Source: Akkermansia muciniphila (GTDB lineage Bacteria > Verrucomicrobiota > Verrucomicrobiia > Verrucomicrobiales > Akkermansiaceae). From it: a DNA stretch of 64,000 bases. Made by a program: the position numbers and the translations under genes. The stretch is taken from contig NZ_PJKB01000002.1 in the NCBI RefSeq assembly GCF_002884975.1, positions 641,369 through 705,368 on the forward strand, given 5' to 3'. Positions 1 to 10,157 of this stretch are shown piece by piece (the stretch's first letter is position 1; every line of letters begins with the position of its first letter). The notes below the pieces were generated by a model. That model was not told the origin of the DNA and did not search any database. It saw only the letters and a list, made by a program, of their open reading frames with translations.

Positions 1-1
1 C

Positions 2-409
2 AGGCGCATTTATCCCCATCTACGGGATTTGCGCGCCAGGTACGGGCGCAGGCTGAAAGTGCGCGGCTGGACGCGCCGCGTGCCCCACTATCTTTCAGCC
101 AGCCATGTGGTGGTGGGGAAGGCCGGGGGGGCTACCGTGCATGAGGTGCTGGCGTCCGCGCGGCCCATGCTGGTCAACTTCCTTCTTCCGGGCCAGGAAG
201 AGGGCAACGCGCACCTGCTGGAGAAGCTGGGCGGCGGCTGCCACGTTCCGGATGCCCGCGCCCTGGCCTCCGCGCTGGCGGGGATGATGGCGGACGGCGG
301 CGCGCAGTGGCGGCGCATGCATGAAAATCTGCTGAAGGCGGATATGACCGGAGGAAGCGGACGGATAGCGGATTTGGTCTTGAAACTGGCGCAGGAACAT
401 ACTAACTGA
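2..409 (+). CDS. GT28-family glycosyltransferase, C-terminal part (cut by window edge)
   Basis: The gene runs in from the left edge, so only about 135 C-terminal residues are visible. The segment GKAGGATVHEVLASARPM followed by PGQEEGNAHLL matches the UDP-sugar-binding C-terminal half of family 28 glycosyltransferases. The PGQEEGNA form is closer to diacylglycerol glucosyltransferase/MGDG synthase enzymes (UgtP type) than to MurG, which usually reads as a serine-rich GAST loop. Expected role: sugar transfer to a membrane lipid at the cytoplasmic face. That substrate is inferred from family resemblance only, and MurG remains possible. It ends 5 bases before coaX, so the two are probably cotranscribed. 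Confidence 0.72.
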   Translation, partial: RRIYPHLRDLRARYGRRLKVRGWTRRVPHYLSASHVVVGKAGGATVHEVLASARPMLVNFLLPGQEEGNAHLLEKLGGGCHVPDARALASALAGMMADGGAQWRRMHENLLKADMTGGSGRIADLVLKLAQEHTN

Positions 410-414
410 TTCCC

Positions 415-1143
415 GTGACCTATCTGCTGATTGACAATTCCAACACGCGCACCAAGTTCGTGCTCTCCACGCCGGACGCCCTGCTGCCGGAACGGTACAT
501 GATCCCCACCCGGGAGGTGAGCGAGGAACGGCTGGATGAAGTGCTGTCCGGCGTCCGTTATGACGCCGCCGTGGTATGCTCCGTGGTGCCGCGCGTGGCG
601 GAAGTGCTGAAAAACTGGATGGCCAGGCCGTGCCACTTCCTCTCCTGTGATTCCCGGCTGAACGTGGGCATTGACTATCCGCACCCGCGCCAGATAGGCG
701 CCGACAGGCTGGCGAATGCCGTAGGCGCCGTGGCGTATTACGGATATCCGTGCGTCGTGGTGGACTTCGGCACCGCCGTGACCTTTGACGTGATCGGCCC
801 TGAATGCACGTATAAGGGCGGCGTGATCGCTCCGGGGCTTGCCAGCATGGGGGATTACCTGGCGCGCAATACCGCTCTTCTTCCCGCCATTGACCCCCAG
901 GAGCCCTCCCGCGTCATCGGCACCAGCACGGTGGAGGCCATGCAGTCCGGCGCCGTGTACGGCTACCGGGGGCTGGTGAAGGAAATCCTGGCCCGGCTGG
1001 AGGAGGAGCTGGGCGTCCGTCCCGCCGTGGTGGCTACGGGAGGGGATGCCGCGCTGATCGCCAGGGGCGTGGAGCGCATTGACCACGTGGACCCGGATAT
1101 CACGCTGAACGGGTTGCGCATGGCGGCCCCCCTGAATCTTTGA
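415..1143 (+). CDS. coaX: type III pantothenate kinase
   Basis: 242 aa. This enzyme phosphorylates pantothenate with ATP in the first committed step of coenzyme A synthesis, in the cytoplasm. The N-terminal phosphate loop DNSNTRTKF (residues 7-15), the QIGADRLAN segment near residue 95 and DFGTAVTFDV near residue 120 are the three conserved blocks of the CoaX (ASKHA-fold) family. Length is normal for the family. GTG at 415 is the chosen start because it places the phosphate loop at the expected distance from the N-terminus. It lies 5 bases after the glycosyltransferase, suggesting one transcript. Confidence 0.93.
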   Translation: MTYLLIDNSNTRTKFVLSTPDALLPERYMIPTREVSEERLDEVLSGVRYDAAVVCSVVPRVAEVLKNWMARPCHFLSCDSRLNVGIDYPHPRQIGADRLANAVGAVAYYGYPCVVVDFGTAVTFDVIGPECTYKGGVIAPGLASMGDYLARNTALLPAIDPQEPSRVIGTSTVEAMQSGAVYGYRGLVKEILARLEEELGVRPAVVATGGDAALIARGVERIDHVDPDITLNGLRMAAPLNL

Positions 1144-1223
1144 AAAACGGGCAATGGACTGGGCAGGAATCCATTACTTCCGGAAAAACGGCCGGATGAC
1201 ACGTAAAAACTCACAAATAGGTG

Positions 1224-1252
1224 TTGCAAATTGCGTATACCCCATGTAGTAT
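1224..1252 (+). promoter_or_regulatory. predicted acpP promoter
   Basis: TTGCAA at 1224-1229 (4 of 6 to TTGACA), a 17-base spacer and TAGTAT at 1247-1252 (5 of 6 to TATAAT). The start of acpP is 24 bases further on. The downstream hairpin terminator supports acpP as a single-gene unit. Confidence 0.55.
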
Positions 1253-1276
1253 TCATGAACCTTAACAATAAATATC

Positions 1277-1519
1277 ATGTCTGACAACAGCATCGAAGAA
1301 AAAGTAAGAAGTATCATCGTTGACCAACTTGGCGTTGAATCCGATAAAGTGACTGCTGATGCGAAATTCATCGAGGATCTCGGTGCTGATTCGCTGGATA
1401 CCGTTGAACTCGTGATGGCTTTCGAAGAAAACTTTGACATTGAAGTGCCCGACGAAGAAGCTGAAAAGCTCCAGTCCGTTGCCGACGTGGTTGCCTACAT
1501 CGAAAAGGTTCAGGGTTAA
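1277..1519 (+). CDS. acpP: acyl carrier protein
   Basis: 80 aa, strongly acidic. Carries growing acyl chains on a 4'-phosphopantetheine arm during fatty acid synthesis. The attachment serine is S39 in the motif [10 protein letters not shown], and length and helix pattern are those of a standard bacterial ACP. The gene has its own likely promoter upstream and a strong hairpin terminator immediately downstream, consistent with high independent expression. No obvious Shine-Dalgarno sequence precedes the ATG. The upstream neighbour coaX makes the precursor of coenzyme A, which donates the ACP prosthetic group, although the two are probably separate transcripts. Confidence 0.97.
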   Translation: MSDNSIEEKVRSIIVDQLGVESDKVTADAKFIEDLGADSLDTVELVMAFEENFDIEVPDEEAEKLQSVADVVAYIEKVQG

Positions 1520-1548
1520 GTTGAACTGCTAAAATCCTTTATTACAGA

Positions 1549-1586
1549 AGCGGCTTCCCTGTCCAAGGCAAGGAAGCCGCTTTTTT
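1549..1586 (+). terminator. rho-independent terminator of acpP
   Basis: Arms AGCGGCTTCC and GGAAGCCGCT around a 13-base loop, followed by a run of T. The next gene's first possible ATG (1587) directly abuts the T run. Confidence 0.9.
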
Positions 1587-2156
1587 ATGGAAAGCCCCCA
1601 GCTTTCTTCTCTTATGAATGACCTGCCCGCCTTCTCCCGTGACGACATCCGCTATGCGGCGGAGATGACCCGGGTGATTTATGAACCGGACCGCCGTATT
1701 GACACCTTTGGGGATACCAGGTTCAATTTCCTTCTTATCAGCGAGCTGATGGATGAAGCGGGCGTGGTGCGCGTGCGCAGCGGCTGGGTGGAGGCGGAGA
1801 AGCCCAAAATCATCAAGCCTTCCATTTACAATGAAGTCAGTACGGAGGGTTTTTCCGGTGAAGCCAAACGCTTCTTTGACTGGCTTGCCAAAAATGGGCC
1901 GGGCTTCATGACGCTGCTGGAATATGGTTTCAGCTTCAAAAGGTCGGAGGTGAGGGAGGAAATTCTGCACGAACCCATTGAGTCCGTGCGCGGGCGCCTG
2001 CTGGACCAGGTGCGCAACGGGGAGGATACGTTCATGGCCCTCATTGAGGGGGTGGATGACGCATGGGAGGTCTCCCTCTTGAAATTCACCGTGGAAATGA
2101 TACAAAAATCCCATGAGATCAATATCTTTGACTTCAAGCGCAAGGGTCTTCTTTAG
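1587..2156 (+). CDS. conserved hypothetical protein
   Basis: Up to 189 aa, cytoplasmic (no signal peptide or membrane segment), rich in charged residues. I do not recognise the family. The ATG at 1587 sits against the acpP terminator, so the ATG at 1614 (protein beginning MNDLPAFSRDD) is an equally plausible start. The 3' end overlaps the next gene by 44 bases, which implies translational coupling with the LysM protein. A role linked to that envelope protein is only a guess from position. Confidence 0.7.
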   Translation: MESPQLSSLMNDLPAFSRDDIRYAAEMTRVIYEPDRRIDTFGDTRFNFLLISELMDEAGVVRVRSGWVEAEKPKIIKPSIYNEVSTEGFSGEAKRFFDWLAKNGPGFMTLLEYGFSFKRSEVREEILHEPIESVRGRLLDQVRNGEDTFMALIEGVDDAWEVSLLKFTVEMIQKSHEINIFDFKRKGLL

Positions 2157-2889
2157 CCTGCTGGCGGCGGCCTTCTGCGCCCAGGGAGTTTTGGCGGACG
2201 GAGAGAACTATTCCCTCTGGCCGCGCCGCCCGGAAGCCCTGGCCGAGGCGCGCCGCCTGATGGACCGCGGCACGCTGCCCCAGGCTCTGGAATTGCTCCA
2301 GCCCCTGGCGGAGCAGGGCGGCGTGGTAGGGCGCGAGGCAAAGGATCTCATCGGCAGCCTTCGCATCCGCCAGTTGCTGGACCCCAACGGTCCGGACGTG
2401 AAGAAATACACCGTCCGGAGGGGGGATTCCTGGATACGCATGGTCAGGAAGCTGGAATGTTCCCAGGCCATGCTGATGCATCTCAACGGCCTGATGGATA
2501 TTCCCATCCTGCATGCGGGGGACGTGTTCAAGTACCGTCCCCTGAATTTCCATGTGGTAGTCAACGTGCCGGAAAAAGAGGTCTGCCTTTACGACGGTAA
2601 GAATTTTGTGAAAGGGTACCCCATTCTGGCCATGAGGGATGGCGGGAAAAAGAATGTGGAAACCGCCGTCAAGGAGGACCAGGCCTCCGTTTCCATTTAC
2701 AGCAAGCAGTTTCCCTCCGCGGATAAGACGCTGCTGCTGGCGGCGGGCGGGTATGTCATTGACGCCTCCCGCGGCGCGCCCCGTTCACCGGGCTTTTATT
2801 TAAGCCGTCAGGACTGCAATGAACTGGCCATGCTGACCCGCGCTGGCACCAGGGTGACCATTCTCAGGGAGAAGGGAGCGGAGCAGTGA
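2113..2889 (+). CDS. secreted LysM-domain protein
   Basis: 258 aa. An N-terminal signal peptide (hydrophobic [14 protein letters not shown], cleavage near residue 28) directs export. Residues about 97-139 form a LysM domain: [10 protein letters not shown] at the start, an asparagine-leucine NGL core and HAGDVFKY at the end, which binds peptidoglycan. The tail ([19 protein letters not shown]) resembles the first strands of an L,D-transpeptidase (YkuD) domain, but I do not see the catalytic HG...SxGC signature, so an active enzyme is unlikely. It overlaps the preceding gene by 44 bases and dtd by 4, so the three form an operon. Confidence 0.75.
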   Translation: MRSISLTSSARVFFSLLAAAFCAQGVLADGENYSLWPRRPEALAEARRLMDRGTLPQALELLQPLAEQGGVVGREAKDLIGSLRIRQLLDPNGPDVKKYTVRRGDSWIRMVRKLECSQAMLMHLNGLMDIPILHAGDVFKYRPLNFHVVVNVPEKEVCLYDGKNFVKGYPILAMRDGGKKNVETAVKEDQASVSIYSKQFPSADKTLLLAAGGYVIDASRGAPRSPGFYLSRQDCNELAMLTRAGTRVTILREKGAEQ

Positions 2890-3338
2890 GACTGGTCATT
2901 CAGCGCGTTACGGAGGCTGCCGTGCACATCGGCGGCGTGTGTGCCGGAAGAACGGGGCCGGGCCTGCTGATCCTGGCGGGCATAGAAGAGGCGGATACGG
3001 AAGAGGACGTGTGCTGGCTTGCCAGGAAGGCGGCGGATATGCGCATTTTTTCCGATGCGGAGGGGAAGATGAACCTTTCTGCCAGGGAGATGGGGGGAAG
3101 CGCGCTGGTGGTGAGCCAGTTTACGCTGCACGCCTCCACCCGGAAGGGCAACAGGCCCTCCTTCATCCGCGCCGCAAGGCCTGAACAGGCCATCCCGCTG
3201 TATGAATTGTTCAAGGAAGAACTGGCGGACTTGCTGGAAGGCAGGGTGCAGAGCGGGGAGTTTGGCGCGGACATGCAGGTTTCCCTGGTCAACGACGGGC
3301 CGGTAACCATTTTCATGGACTCCCGCAGCAGGGAGTGA
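2886..3338 (+). CDS. dtd: D-aminoacyl-tRNA deacylase
   Basis: 150 aa, the normal family length. Hydrolyses D-amino acids mischarged on tRNA, a proofreading step in the cytoplasm. The N-terminus [13 protein letters not shown] and the two active-site signatures SQFTLHAS (near residue 78) and [11 protein letters not shown] (near residue 137) are diagnostic; the second replaces the more common NxGPxT with the same spacing. The GTG start overlaps the stop of the LysM gene (GTGA arrangement), so translation is coupled. A heptamer tandem repeat begins 17 bases after its stop codon. Confidence 0.95.
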   Translation: MRLVIQRVTEAAVHIGGVCAGRTGPGLLILAGIEEADTEEDVCWLARKAADMRIFSDAEGKMNLSAREMGGSALVVSQFTLHASTRKGNRPSFIRAARPEQAIPLYELFKEELADLLEGRVQSGEFGADMQVSLVNDGPVTIFMDSRSRE

Positions 3339-3354
3339 CGGGAGGGGTGAGTGA

Positions 3355-3442
3355 GGAGAGTGGAGAGTGGAGAGTGGAGAGTGGAGAGTGGAGAGTGGAG
3401 AGTGGAGAGTGGAGAGTGGAGAGTGGAGAGTGGAGAGTGGAG
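3355..3442. repeat. heptanucleotide tandem repeat (about 12 copies of TGGAGAG)
   Basis: A perfect head-to-tail array of the 7-mer TGGAGAG, starting 17 bases after the dtd stop. Because 7 is not a multiple of 3, every frame reads as a 7-residue periodic peptide on either strand. These frames are artefacts, not proteins. Array length is likely variable between strains. Confidence 0.95.
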
Positions 3443-3861
3443 CGGCCTTGCGGAATGGGGACTGCCTCCATCCGGAAGTGACAGGGCCAATAAAGGGAAG
3501 CCGTACCGTTTTTGCGTTCGGCACGTATAAGGCGCGCTGTGACCAGCCATAAATACTTGAAAAGGGTTGAAATTGGTTGAAGAAGCTTGAAAATACAGGC
3601 TTCCGCTCCGGAATGGAAGGGCCACGGGGCAGTTGAAGAAATAAATGCCTGAAAGGGTCCGTCTTGAATAATTGAAAGGGGCATTTGTCCCATTGGGGAC
3701 ACTTCACCCTTTTCTTTCCCCTTCCTGATCTTTTCAGCCATTTAAGGGCCTATTCTTCCGTCTATTTATGGTTGGTTGCAGCGCCGTCTTGCGGAAAGTG
3801 GGAATGCTTCACTTGCTCCGGTTTCTGTCTGTTGCGCAGGTTTGCGGCGTTTCCCGGAGCA
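3443..3861. other. intergenic region without a recognisable gene
   Basis: About 420 bases between the heptamer array and the sdh terminator. It is lower in GC than its neighbours, with several runs of A and T, and I see no convincing coding frame, RNA gene or strong promoter. The right end faces the 3' end of sdhB, so this is an intergenic space between convergent genes. Confidence 0.6.
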
Positions 3862-3900
3862 ATAAAAAACTCCCGGCGGGCACGAGCGCCGCCGGGAGTT
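3862..3900 (-). terminator. terminator of the sdh operon
   Basis: On the minus strand the arms AACTCCCGGCGGC and GCCGGGAGTT bracket a short loop and are followed by a run of T (A-run at 3862-3867 on the plus strand). It lies 31 bases past the sdhB stop. Confidence 0.88.
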
Positions 3901-3930
3901 CTGATTAACGTTTTGAAAAGGGGGCCCGCC

Positions 3931-4698
3931 TTAGTAGGCGAGGCCTTCCTTGGTGTTGGCCACGATGAAGTCGCGGTTGAGGCGGGCAATGTTGTCCACG
4001 CTCACGCCCTTCGGGCAGGCGGCTTCACATTCATACTGGTTCGTGCAGTTGCCGAAGCCTTCCGCTTCCATCTGCTTCATCATGGACAGGACGCGCTTGG
4101 TGCGTTCCGGCTGTCCCTGCGGCAGCAGATTGAGGTGGGCAATCTTGGCGGACGTGAACAGCATGGCGGAGGCGTTCTTGCAGGAGGCCACGCAGGCGCC
4201 GCAGCCGATGCAGGCGGCGGCGTCAAAGGCGGCTTCAGCCTTCACCTTTTCCACGGCGATGTTGTTGGCGTTCGGCGCGGAGCCGGTGCGCACGTCAATG
4301 TAGCCGCCGGCGGCGATGATGCGGTCCAAGGCGGAGCGGTCCACCATGAGGTCCCGCAGGATCGGGAAGGCCTTCGCGCGGAAGGGTTCGATCCAGACGG
4401 TATCGCCGTCCTTGAACTTGCGCATGTGGAGCTGGCAGGTGGTCACCTGGCGTTCCGGACCGTGGGGGATGCCGTTGATCGTCAGGGAGCACATGCCGCA
4501 GATGCCTTCCCGGCAGTCATGGTCAAAGTGGATAGGCTCCTTGCCATCCTTCACCAGGCCTTCGTTGACGATGTCCAGCATTTCCAGGAAGGAGGCGTCT
4601 TCCGGAATGTCCTTGGCGGCATAGGTCTCAATGCGGCCCTTGGCTTCCCGGTTTTCCTGGCGCCAGACCTTGAGAGTGAGATTGAGTGTTTTAGCCAT
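3931..4698 (-). CDS. sdhB: succinate dehydrogenase/fumarate reductase iron-sulfur subunit
   Basis: 255 aa. Carries electrons between the flavin subunit and the membrane cytochrome. Cysteines fit the three centres: C62, C67, C70 and C88 for [2Fe-2S] (motif CREGICGMC); C163, C166, C169 with C228 for [4Fe-4S] (motif CIGCGAC); C173, C218 and C224 for [3Fe-4S] (motif [14 protein letters not shown]). It is the last gene of a three-gene operon after the cytochrome b subunit and sdhA. The sequence style resembles the Bacteroides and epsilonproteobacterial quinol:fumarate reductases, so fumarate respiration in the gut is a likely direction, but direction cannot be read from sequence. Confidence 0.95.
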   Translation of the reverse strand: MAKTLNLTLKVWRQENREAKGRIETYAAKDIPEDASFLEMLDIVNEGLVKDGKEPIHFDHDCREGICGMCSLTINGIPHGPERQVTTCQLHMRKFKDGDTVWIEPFRAKAFPILRDLMVDRSALDRIIAAGGYIDVRTGSAPNANNIAVEKVKAEAAFDAAACIGCGACVASCKNASAMLFTSAKIAHLNLLPQGQPERTKRVLSMMKQMEAEGFGNCTNQYECEAACPKGVSVDNIARLNRDFIVANTKEGLAY

Positions 4699-4738
4699 GT
4701 TATAATCTTTCTTTTACGTGTTAATGTATTGGCTATCT

Positions 4739-6697
<1,959 letters not shown>

Positions 6698-6718
6698 GAC
6701 TTTGAGAGGAGTTGATGG

Positions 6719-7420
6719 TTATTTGATGATACCCAGAAGAACCGAGACCGGCACGGAAATGAAGCCCAGGCAGATCACTGCGCCGTACGCGATGGCGAGA
6801 AAGTTATAGAAGGGCCGGATTTTGCGGGAATCAGCGCCCACCGTCTGGAAGATGGACTGCACGCCGTGGCGCAGGTGGCTGAACAGCATCAGGATGGCCA
6901 GGATGTAGAACGCGGAGCACCATACATTGGAGAATCCGGCCACGATCATCTTGTATACGTCAAAGGTTTCCACCTTGCCGTCGGAAATGAAGGCGGTGTA
7001 CTGGGAGGGGTCATAGCCCACGCGCAGGGTGTACTGGTACAAGTGGTAGATCAGGAACACCAAGATAGTCAGGCCGGTGTAGATCATGTAGCGGGAGGAG
7101 AGCGTAGCCTTGATCGTGTTCTTGAACACGTAGGGTTCGCGGGCGGCGTGGTTTTCCAGCTTCAGCTGGATGGTCAGCCAGATATGGATGATGAAGATCA
7201 CCGCAAGGCCCAGGCGGATGCCCCAGAGGGCGGCTTCCGGCATGGAATGCAGGCCGTGGGCGTAAGTGTTGATCCATTCAGGTCCCCCGAAAATGAGAAG
7301 GTTGCCTGCCAGGTGTCCCGCAAGGAACAAGACCAAACATAACCCCGTCAGCGCCACAATGATTTTGCGGCCGATGGAGGATGTCACGAATGTACATATG
7401 GTTTTTACTAGTGCATTCAT
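6719..7420 (-). CDS. sdhC: succinate dehydrogenase/fumarate reductase cytochrome b subunit
   Basis: 233 aa from the ATG at 7420 (protein beginning MNALVKTICTF). The open frame extends 42 codons upstream, but that part is not hydrophobic and lacks homology-like features, so I chose the inner start. Five hydrophobic helices contain histidines suited to binding two b haems (LAGHLAGN, YAHGLHS, IYHLYQY, FSHLRHG). This is the single membrane anchor of a type B complex, exchanging electrons with menaquinone. First gene of the operon. Confidence 0.92.
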   Translation of the reverse strand: MNALVKTICTFVTSSIGRKIIVALTGLCLVLFLAGHLAGNLLIFGGPEWINTYAHGLHSMPEAALWGIRLGLAVIFIIHIWLTIQLKLENHAAREPYVFKNTIKATLSSRYMIYTGLTILVFLIYHLYQYTLRVGYDPSQYTAFISDGKVETFDVYKMIVAGFSNVWCSAFYILAILMLFSHLRHGVQSIFQTVGADSRKIRPFYNFLAIAYGAVICLGFISVPVSVLLGIIK

Positions 7421-7620
7421 AGGCGCTCTAATGAAATAAATGCGTCTCCACAGGATGCCCGGTTCAAAACCGGATGGCAAGCCTCTTCTTGAATTCCCGG
7501 CGCTTTTTGGATTTTTGAAAAGACGTGGAAAGGCGTTGCAGTTCACTAGTTTGGAATAGTTATAATTTTGTTACCTGTTCCGGCTTGACGCGCCTTTCCG
7601 CATGGGCGTATCGTCAGGGC

Positions 7621-7893
7621 ATGAAAAGGAGCAAGAAAGAAGTGCTGGATGCGGATTTTGCGGCTGCGCGCGCCGGAGTGCTGGATGTGGCCGCGTTTCT
7701 GGACCGTGTGGACCGGGGGGAAGGAGATGCGGATTTCCGCTTCCGCGCCTTGATGGAGGTGCTCCCGCTCCTGGCCGCGCCCGGTTCCGGACGCGTGCGC
7801 GCCATTCTGGAAGCCCTTTCCTACACGGATGCCGCCGTGCCGGAAACCGCCGCCGCCAAGGCGGCCTGCGGGGCCCCGAACCTCAACAAATAA
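7621..7893 (+). CDS. small hypothetical protein paired with the TatD-like hydrolase (possible EboA-like)
   Basis: 90 aa, starting MKRSKKEVLDADF, no signal peptide or membrane span. The segment LDVAAFLDRVDRGEGDADF followed by FRALMEVLPLL reminds me of the C-terminal half of EboA-domain proteins, and the neighbour is an EboB-type hydrolase, so this may be a short EboA. That assignment is from memory of the family and context and is uncertain. Only 5 bases separate it from the next gene, so the two are cotranscribed. Confidence 0.65.
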   Translation: MKRSKKEVLDADFAAARAGVLDVAAFLDRVDRGEGDADFRFRALMEVLPLLAAPGSGRVRAILEALSYTDAAVPETAAAKAACGAPNLNK

Positions 7894-7898
7894 GAATC

Positions 7899-8711
7899 AT
7901 GGCTTTCATTGAACCTCACATACACATGGTATGCCGCACCACGGACGAATACCGGGCCATGGCGCAGGCGGGCTGCCTGGCGGTAGGGGAACCGGCGTTC
8001 TGGGCCGGTTATGACCGTTCCTCCGCGGACGGTTTCCGGGATTACTTCGTGCAGCTTACGGAATGCGAACCTGCCAGGGCGGCCAAGTTCGGCCTGGACC
8101 ATTACACTTGGCTGTGCATCAACCCCAAGGAGGCGCAGGACGTGGCCTTTGCCCGGGAGGTGATGCAGCTCATTCCGGAGTTTATTGACCGGCCCAATGT
8201 CCTGGGCATCGGGGAAATAGGGCTGAACCGGAACACCACCCATGAGATGACCATTTTTGAAGAGCATCTGGATCTGGCGATACGCCTGCACCAGCTTGTC
8301 CTGATTCACACTCCGCACCTGGAAGACAAGCTGAAGGGGACCAGGATGATTCTTTCCGCCCTGAAAAACCGTCCGGAGCTGGACCCCGGCCGCGTGCTGG
8401 TGGACCACTGTGAGGAACATACCTTCCCGCTGGTGAAGGAGGCCGGCTACTGGGCCGGACTGACCCTTTACCCCACCAGCAAGCTGAATCCCAAGCGGGC
8501 GGCGGATATTCTGGAAATATACGGGATGGACCGCGTCTGGGCCAATTCCGCCGCGGACTGGGGGGATTCCGACCCCCTGGCGCTGACGGCCCTGGCCTGT
8601 GAGCTGTACAAACGGGGATTTTCCCGGAGGGAGGCGGAAGACCTTCTTGTAGGCAATCCGGAAGCGTTCATGGGGCAGTCCCCGAAGTTCCGGAAAGTAT
8701 CCTCCCGCTAG
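7899..8711 (+). CDS. TatD-like metal-dependent hydrolase (EboB-like)
   Basis: 270 aa from the ATG at 7899; the frame is open further upstream but overlaps the previous gene. The start FIEPHIHM gives the HxH metal-binding motif. IGEIGLN, VLIHTPH and LVDHCEEHT supply further metal ligands, and NSAADWGDSDP holds the last aspartate of the amidohydrolase TIM barrel. The EPHIHM...AVGEPAFW...FRDYF signature is that of EboB proteins from the Ebo clusters, which export secondary-metabolite precursors in algae and bacteria. The other ebo genes (prenyltransferase, dehydroquinate-synthase-like, isomerase) are not in the window, so the substrate is unknown here. Confidence 0.82.
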   Translation: MAFIEPHIHMVCRTTDEYRAMAQAGCLAVGEPAFWAGYDRSSADGFRDYFVQLTECEPARAAKFGLDHYTWLCINPKEAQDVAFAREVMQLIPEFIDRPNVLGIGEIGLNRNTTHEMTIFEEHLDLAIRLHQLVLIHTPHLEDKLKGTRMILSALKNRPELDPGRVLVDHCEEHTFPLVKEAGYWAGLTLYPTSKLNPKRAADILEIYGMDRVWANSAADWGDSDPLALTALACELYKRGFSRREAEDLLVGNPEAFMGQSPKFRKVSSR

Positions 8712-8743
8712 CGTCGTGCATGGCCGGGATGGCGCTGCGGCGC

Positions 8744-8977
8744 CTAGTCCCCGTCCGGAAGAAATACGGTGAAGATGGCTCCCAGGATGACGGCAGCGTC
8801 ATCCAGCAGCCCCAGCTTGCCGATACCGTCAAGCAGGAATTCATCAGGAGTCAGGATGTAGACCGCCGCAATGGCGATCAGCCATATATTCCGCTTGTTG
8901 AAAAAATGCGGCTCTCCCTTTTTGCCTTTGAAGTACCGGAAAAGGCGCAGGAGCAGTTGCTGTTTCTGGAGGTTCAT
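8744..8977 (-). CDS. YkvA-family (DUF1232) small membrane protein
   Basis: 77 aa beginning MNLQKQQLLLRLF. The core YILTPDEFLLDGIGKLGLL followed by DDAAVI is the DUF1232 signature (usually Y-L-x-P-x-D-x-I-P-D-x-x-P-x-x-G-x-x-D-D). It contains one or two hydrophobic segments. Function of the family is unknown. The frame is open upstream to 9184, but that part is proline-rich noise, so I chose the inner ATG. It converges with the EboB-like gene. Confidence 0.78.
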   Translation of the reverse strand: MNLQKQQLLLRLFRYFKGKKGEPHFFNKRNIWLIAIAAVYILTPDEFLLDGIGKLGLLDDAAVILGAIFTVFLPDGD

Positions 8978-9312
8978 GATCGGGATATGGGGTATTGAGT
9001 TTAAAACGTTTCCCCCCTTCCAGGCGTAAGGGGCAACTTTAAATTGCGCAGGAGGGGGACTGCTGCAAGGATGGGATGCGCCGCCCGCGGAGGAAAGATG
9101 GTTTTTCCCGTTTCCGGTTCCGGCTGTTCCGGCGTGGGGGAAAAGGCTTTGTGCGGAAAGTGGGCGGTGCGGACGCCCCTCCATAAAACATTTCCGCCGG
9201 GGGAGGCCTGAACATCATTTTTACGGAGGAGAATTTCCCGCCTGTGCAGAGTTTTGCAGGGAAGGGAGAAGTATCCGCCCCGGTAACGTAAGCCGCGGCA
9301 CGCAGATGCGAA
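8978..9312. other. intergenic region without a recognisable gene
   Basis: GC-rich spacer between ykvA and the PEP-CTERM terminator. Short open frames here have no coding signature. It probably holds the ykvA promoter on the minus strand, but I cannot point to a convincing -35/-10 pair. Confidence 0.5.
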
Positions 9313-9344
9313 AGGGCTGCCCCACGGAATCGTGAGGCAGCCCT
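9313..9344 (-). terminator. hairpin downstream of the first PEP-CTERM gene
   Basis: Perfect 9-bp arms AGGGCTGCC and GGCAGCCCT with a 14-base loop. On the minus strand only TTT follows, so it is a weak or rho-assisted terminator. Confidence 0.6.
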
Positions 9345-9372
9345 GAAAGAAAAACGGAGGTCCGGTGTGGTT

Positions 9373-10092
9373 TTATGCCCTGCGGCGGCGCATCATCAGC
9401 GCAGCCAGGCCCAGCAGGCCCAGGGTAGCCGTTGCGGGTTCCGGCACGCTGGCGATTTCACTCATCAGCTGGCTGATCTGTTCCTGGGAAAGGGCGGAGT
9501 CATGGACATAAAGCTGTTCGATGGCATCGGCCAGTCCGGCGTTGATCAGAATCTGGGTGATGTCCACACTGCCGAATTTCAGGCCGGAGGCGGTATAGTA
9601 CGCGTCACTGTTGCCCAGGTAAATGCGGGTGCCGAGTTCCCCGGTGACCACGGAAATGGTGAGTTTTCCTTCCGCCCCCAGGGGAGAAGAAGTAGGACCG
9701 CCGCTGTAGGCGCCGTTATTCCATAAGCCCTGGAGAGCGCCGGAGGTATTGATGCCCACGCCCCAGCTCGTGCTGCCGCCTTTGGCGTTGAACAGGGCCG
9801 TGAAAGCATCCGGGGTGGTGATCTTGGATAAATCCAGAACCATGGTCACAGTCATGTTGTTGCGTGTGCCGCCACCGGAAACGGGTTGGCTGAATGTCGT
9901 GCCGGACATCACCAGATTGCCTCCATCAGTGGTGATGGCAACGGAATCCTTCTGGGTGCCGAAATCCGCCAGGCGGGAGGCGAAGTCGGAATACCCTACA
10001 AGGGAACTGTCCAGAAGCGTGGTAGCCGCAGTAGCGCTCAGGCTCATGCCGACTGCAAGCATTAAGGTGGATAGTATTTTCTTCATGATCAA
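9373..10092 (-). CDS. PEP-CTERM sorting-domain protein (LamG-like ectodomain)
   Basis: 239 aa. Signal peptide at the N-terminus (MIMKKILSTLMLAVGMSLSA; the ATG two codons later at 10086 is an alternative start). The C-terminus has the complete PEP-CTERM signal: VPEPATATLGLLGLA, a hydrophobic stretch and the basic tail MMRRRRA, recognised by an exosortase at the inner membrane. The middle resembles a LamG/concanavalin-like beta sandwich (AFTALFNAKGG, ALSQEQISQLMSEI near the end), typical of glycan-binding surface proteins. It faces away from a second PEP-CTERM gene across an inverted-repeat-bounded segment, so its expression may depend on promoter inversion. Confidence 0.85.
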   Translation of the reverse strand: MIMKKILSTLMLAVGMSLSATAATTLLDSSLVGYSDFASRLADFGTQKDSVAITTDGGNLVMSGTTFSQPVSGGGTRNNMTVTMVLDLSKITTPDAFTALFNAKGGSTSWGVGINTSGALQGLWNNGAYSGGPTSSPLGAEGKLTISVVTGELGTRIYLGNSDAYYTASGLKFGSVDITQILINAGLADAIEQLYVHDSALSQEQISQLMSEIASVPEPATATLGLLGLAALMMRRRRA

Positions 10093-10157
10093 TGTTCTGG
10101 GTAAACGGTGCGCGTGCTCATGCCTAAGGCAGGGCTTCTGCGTAAGTAGCTAAATAG

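Noticed and set aside
3331-3442. CRISPR array
   Set aside because: The repeat unit is 7 bases with no spacers, so this is a simple tandem repeat.
3313-3741. Open frames on both strands reading repeated peptides (STLHSPL-type)
   Set aside because: They are made by the 7-bp tandem repeat, which reads periodically in every frame. No start signal or homology.
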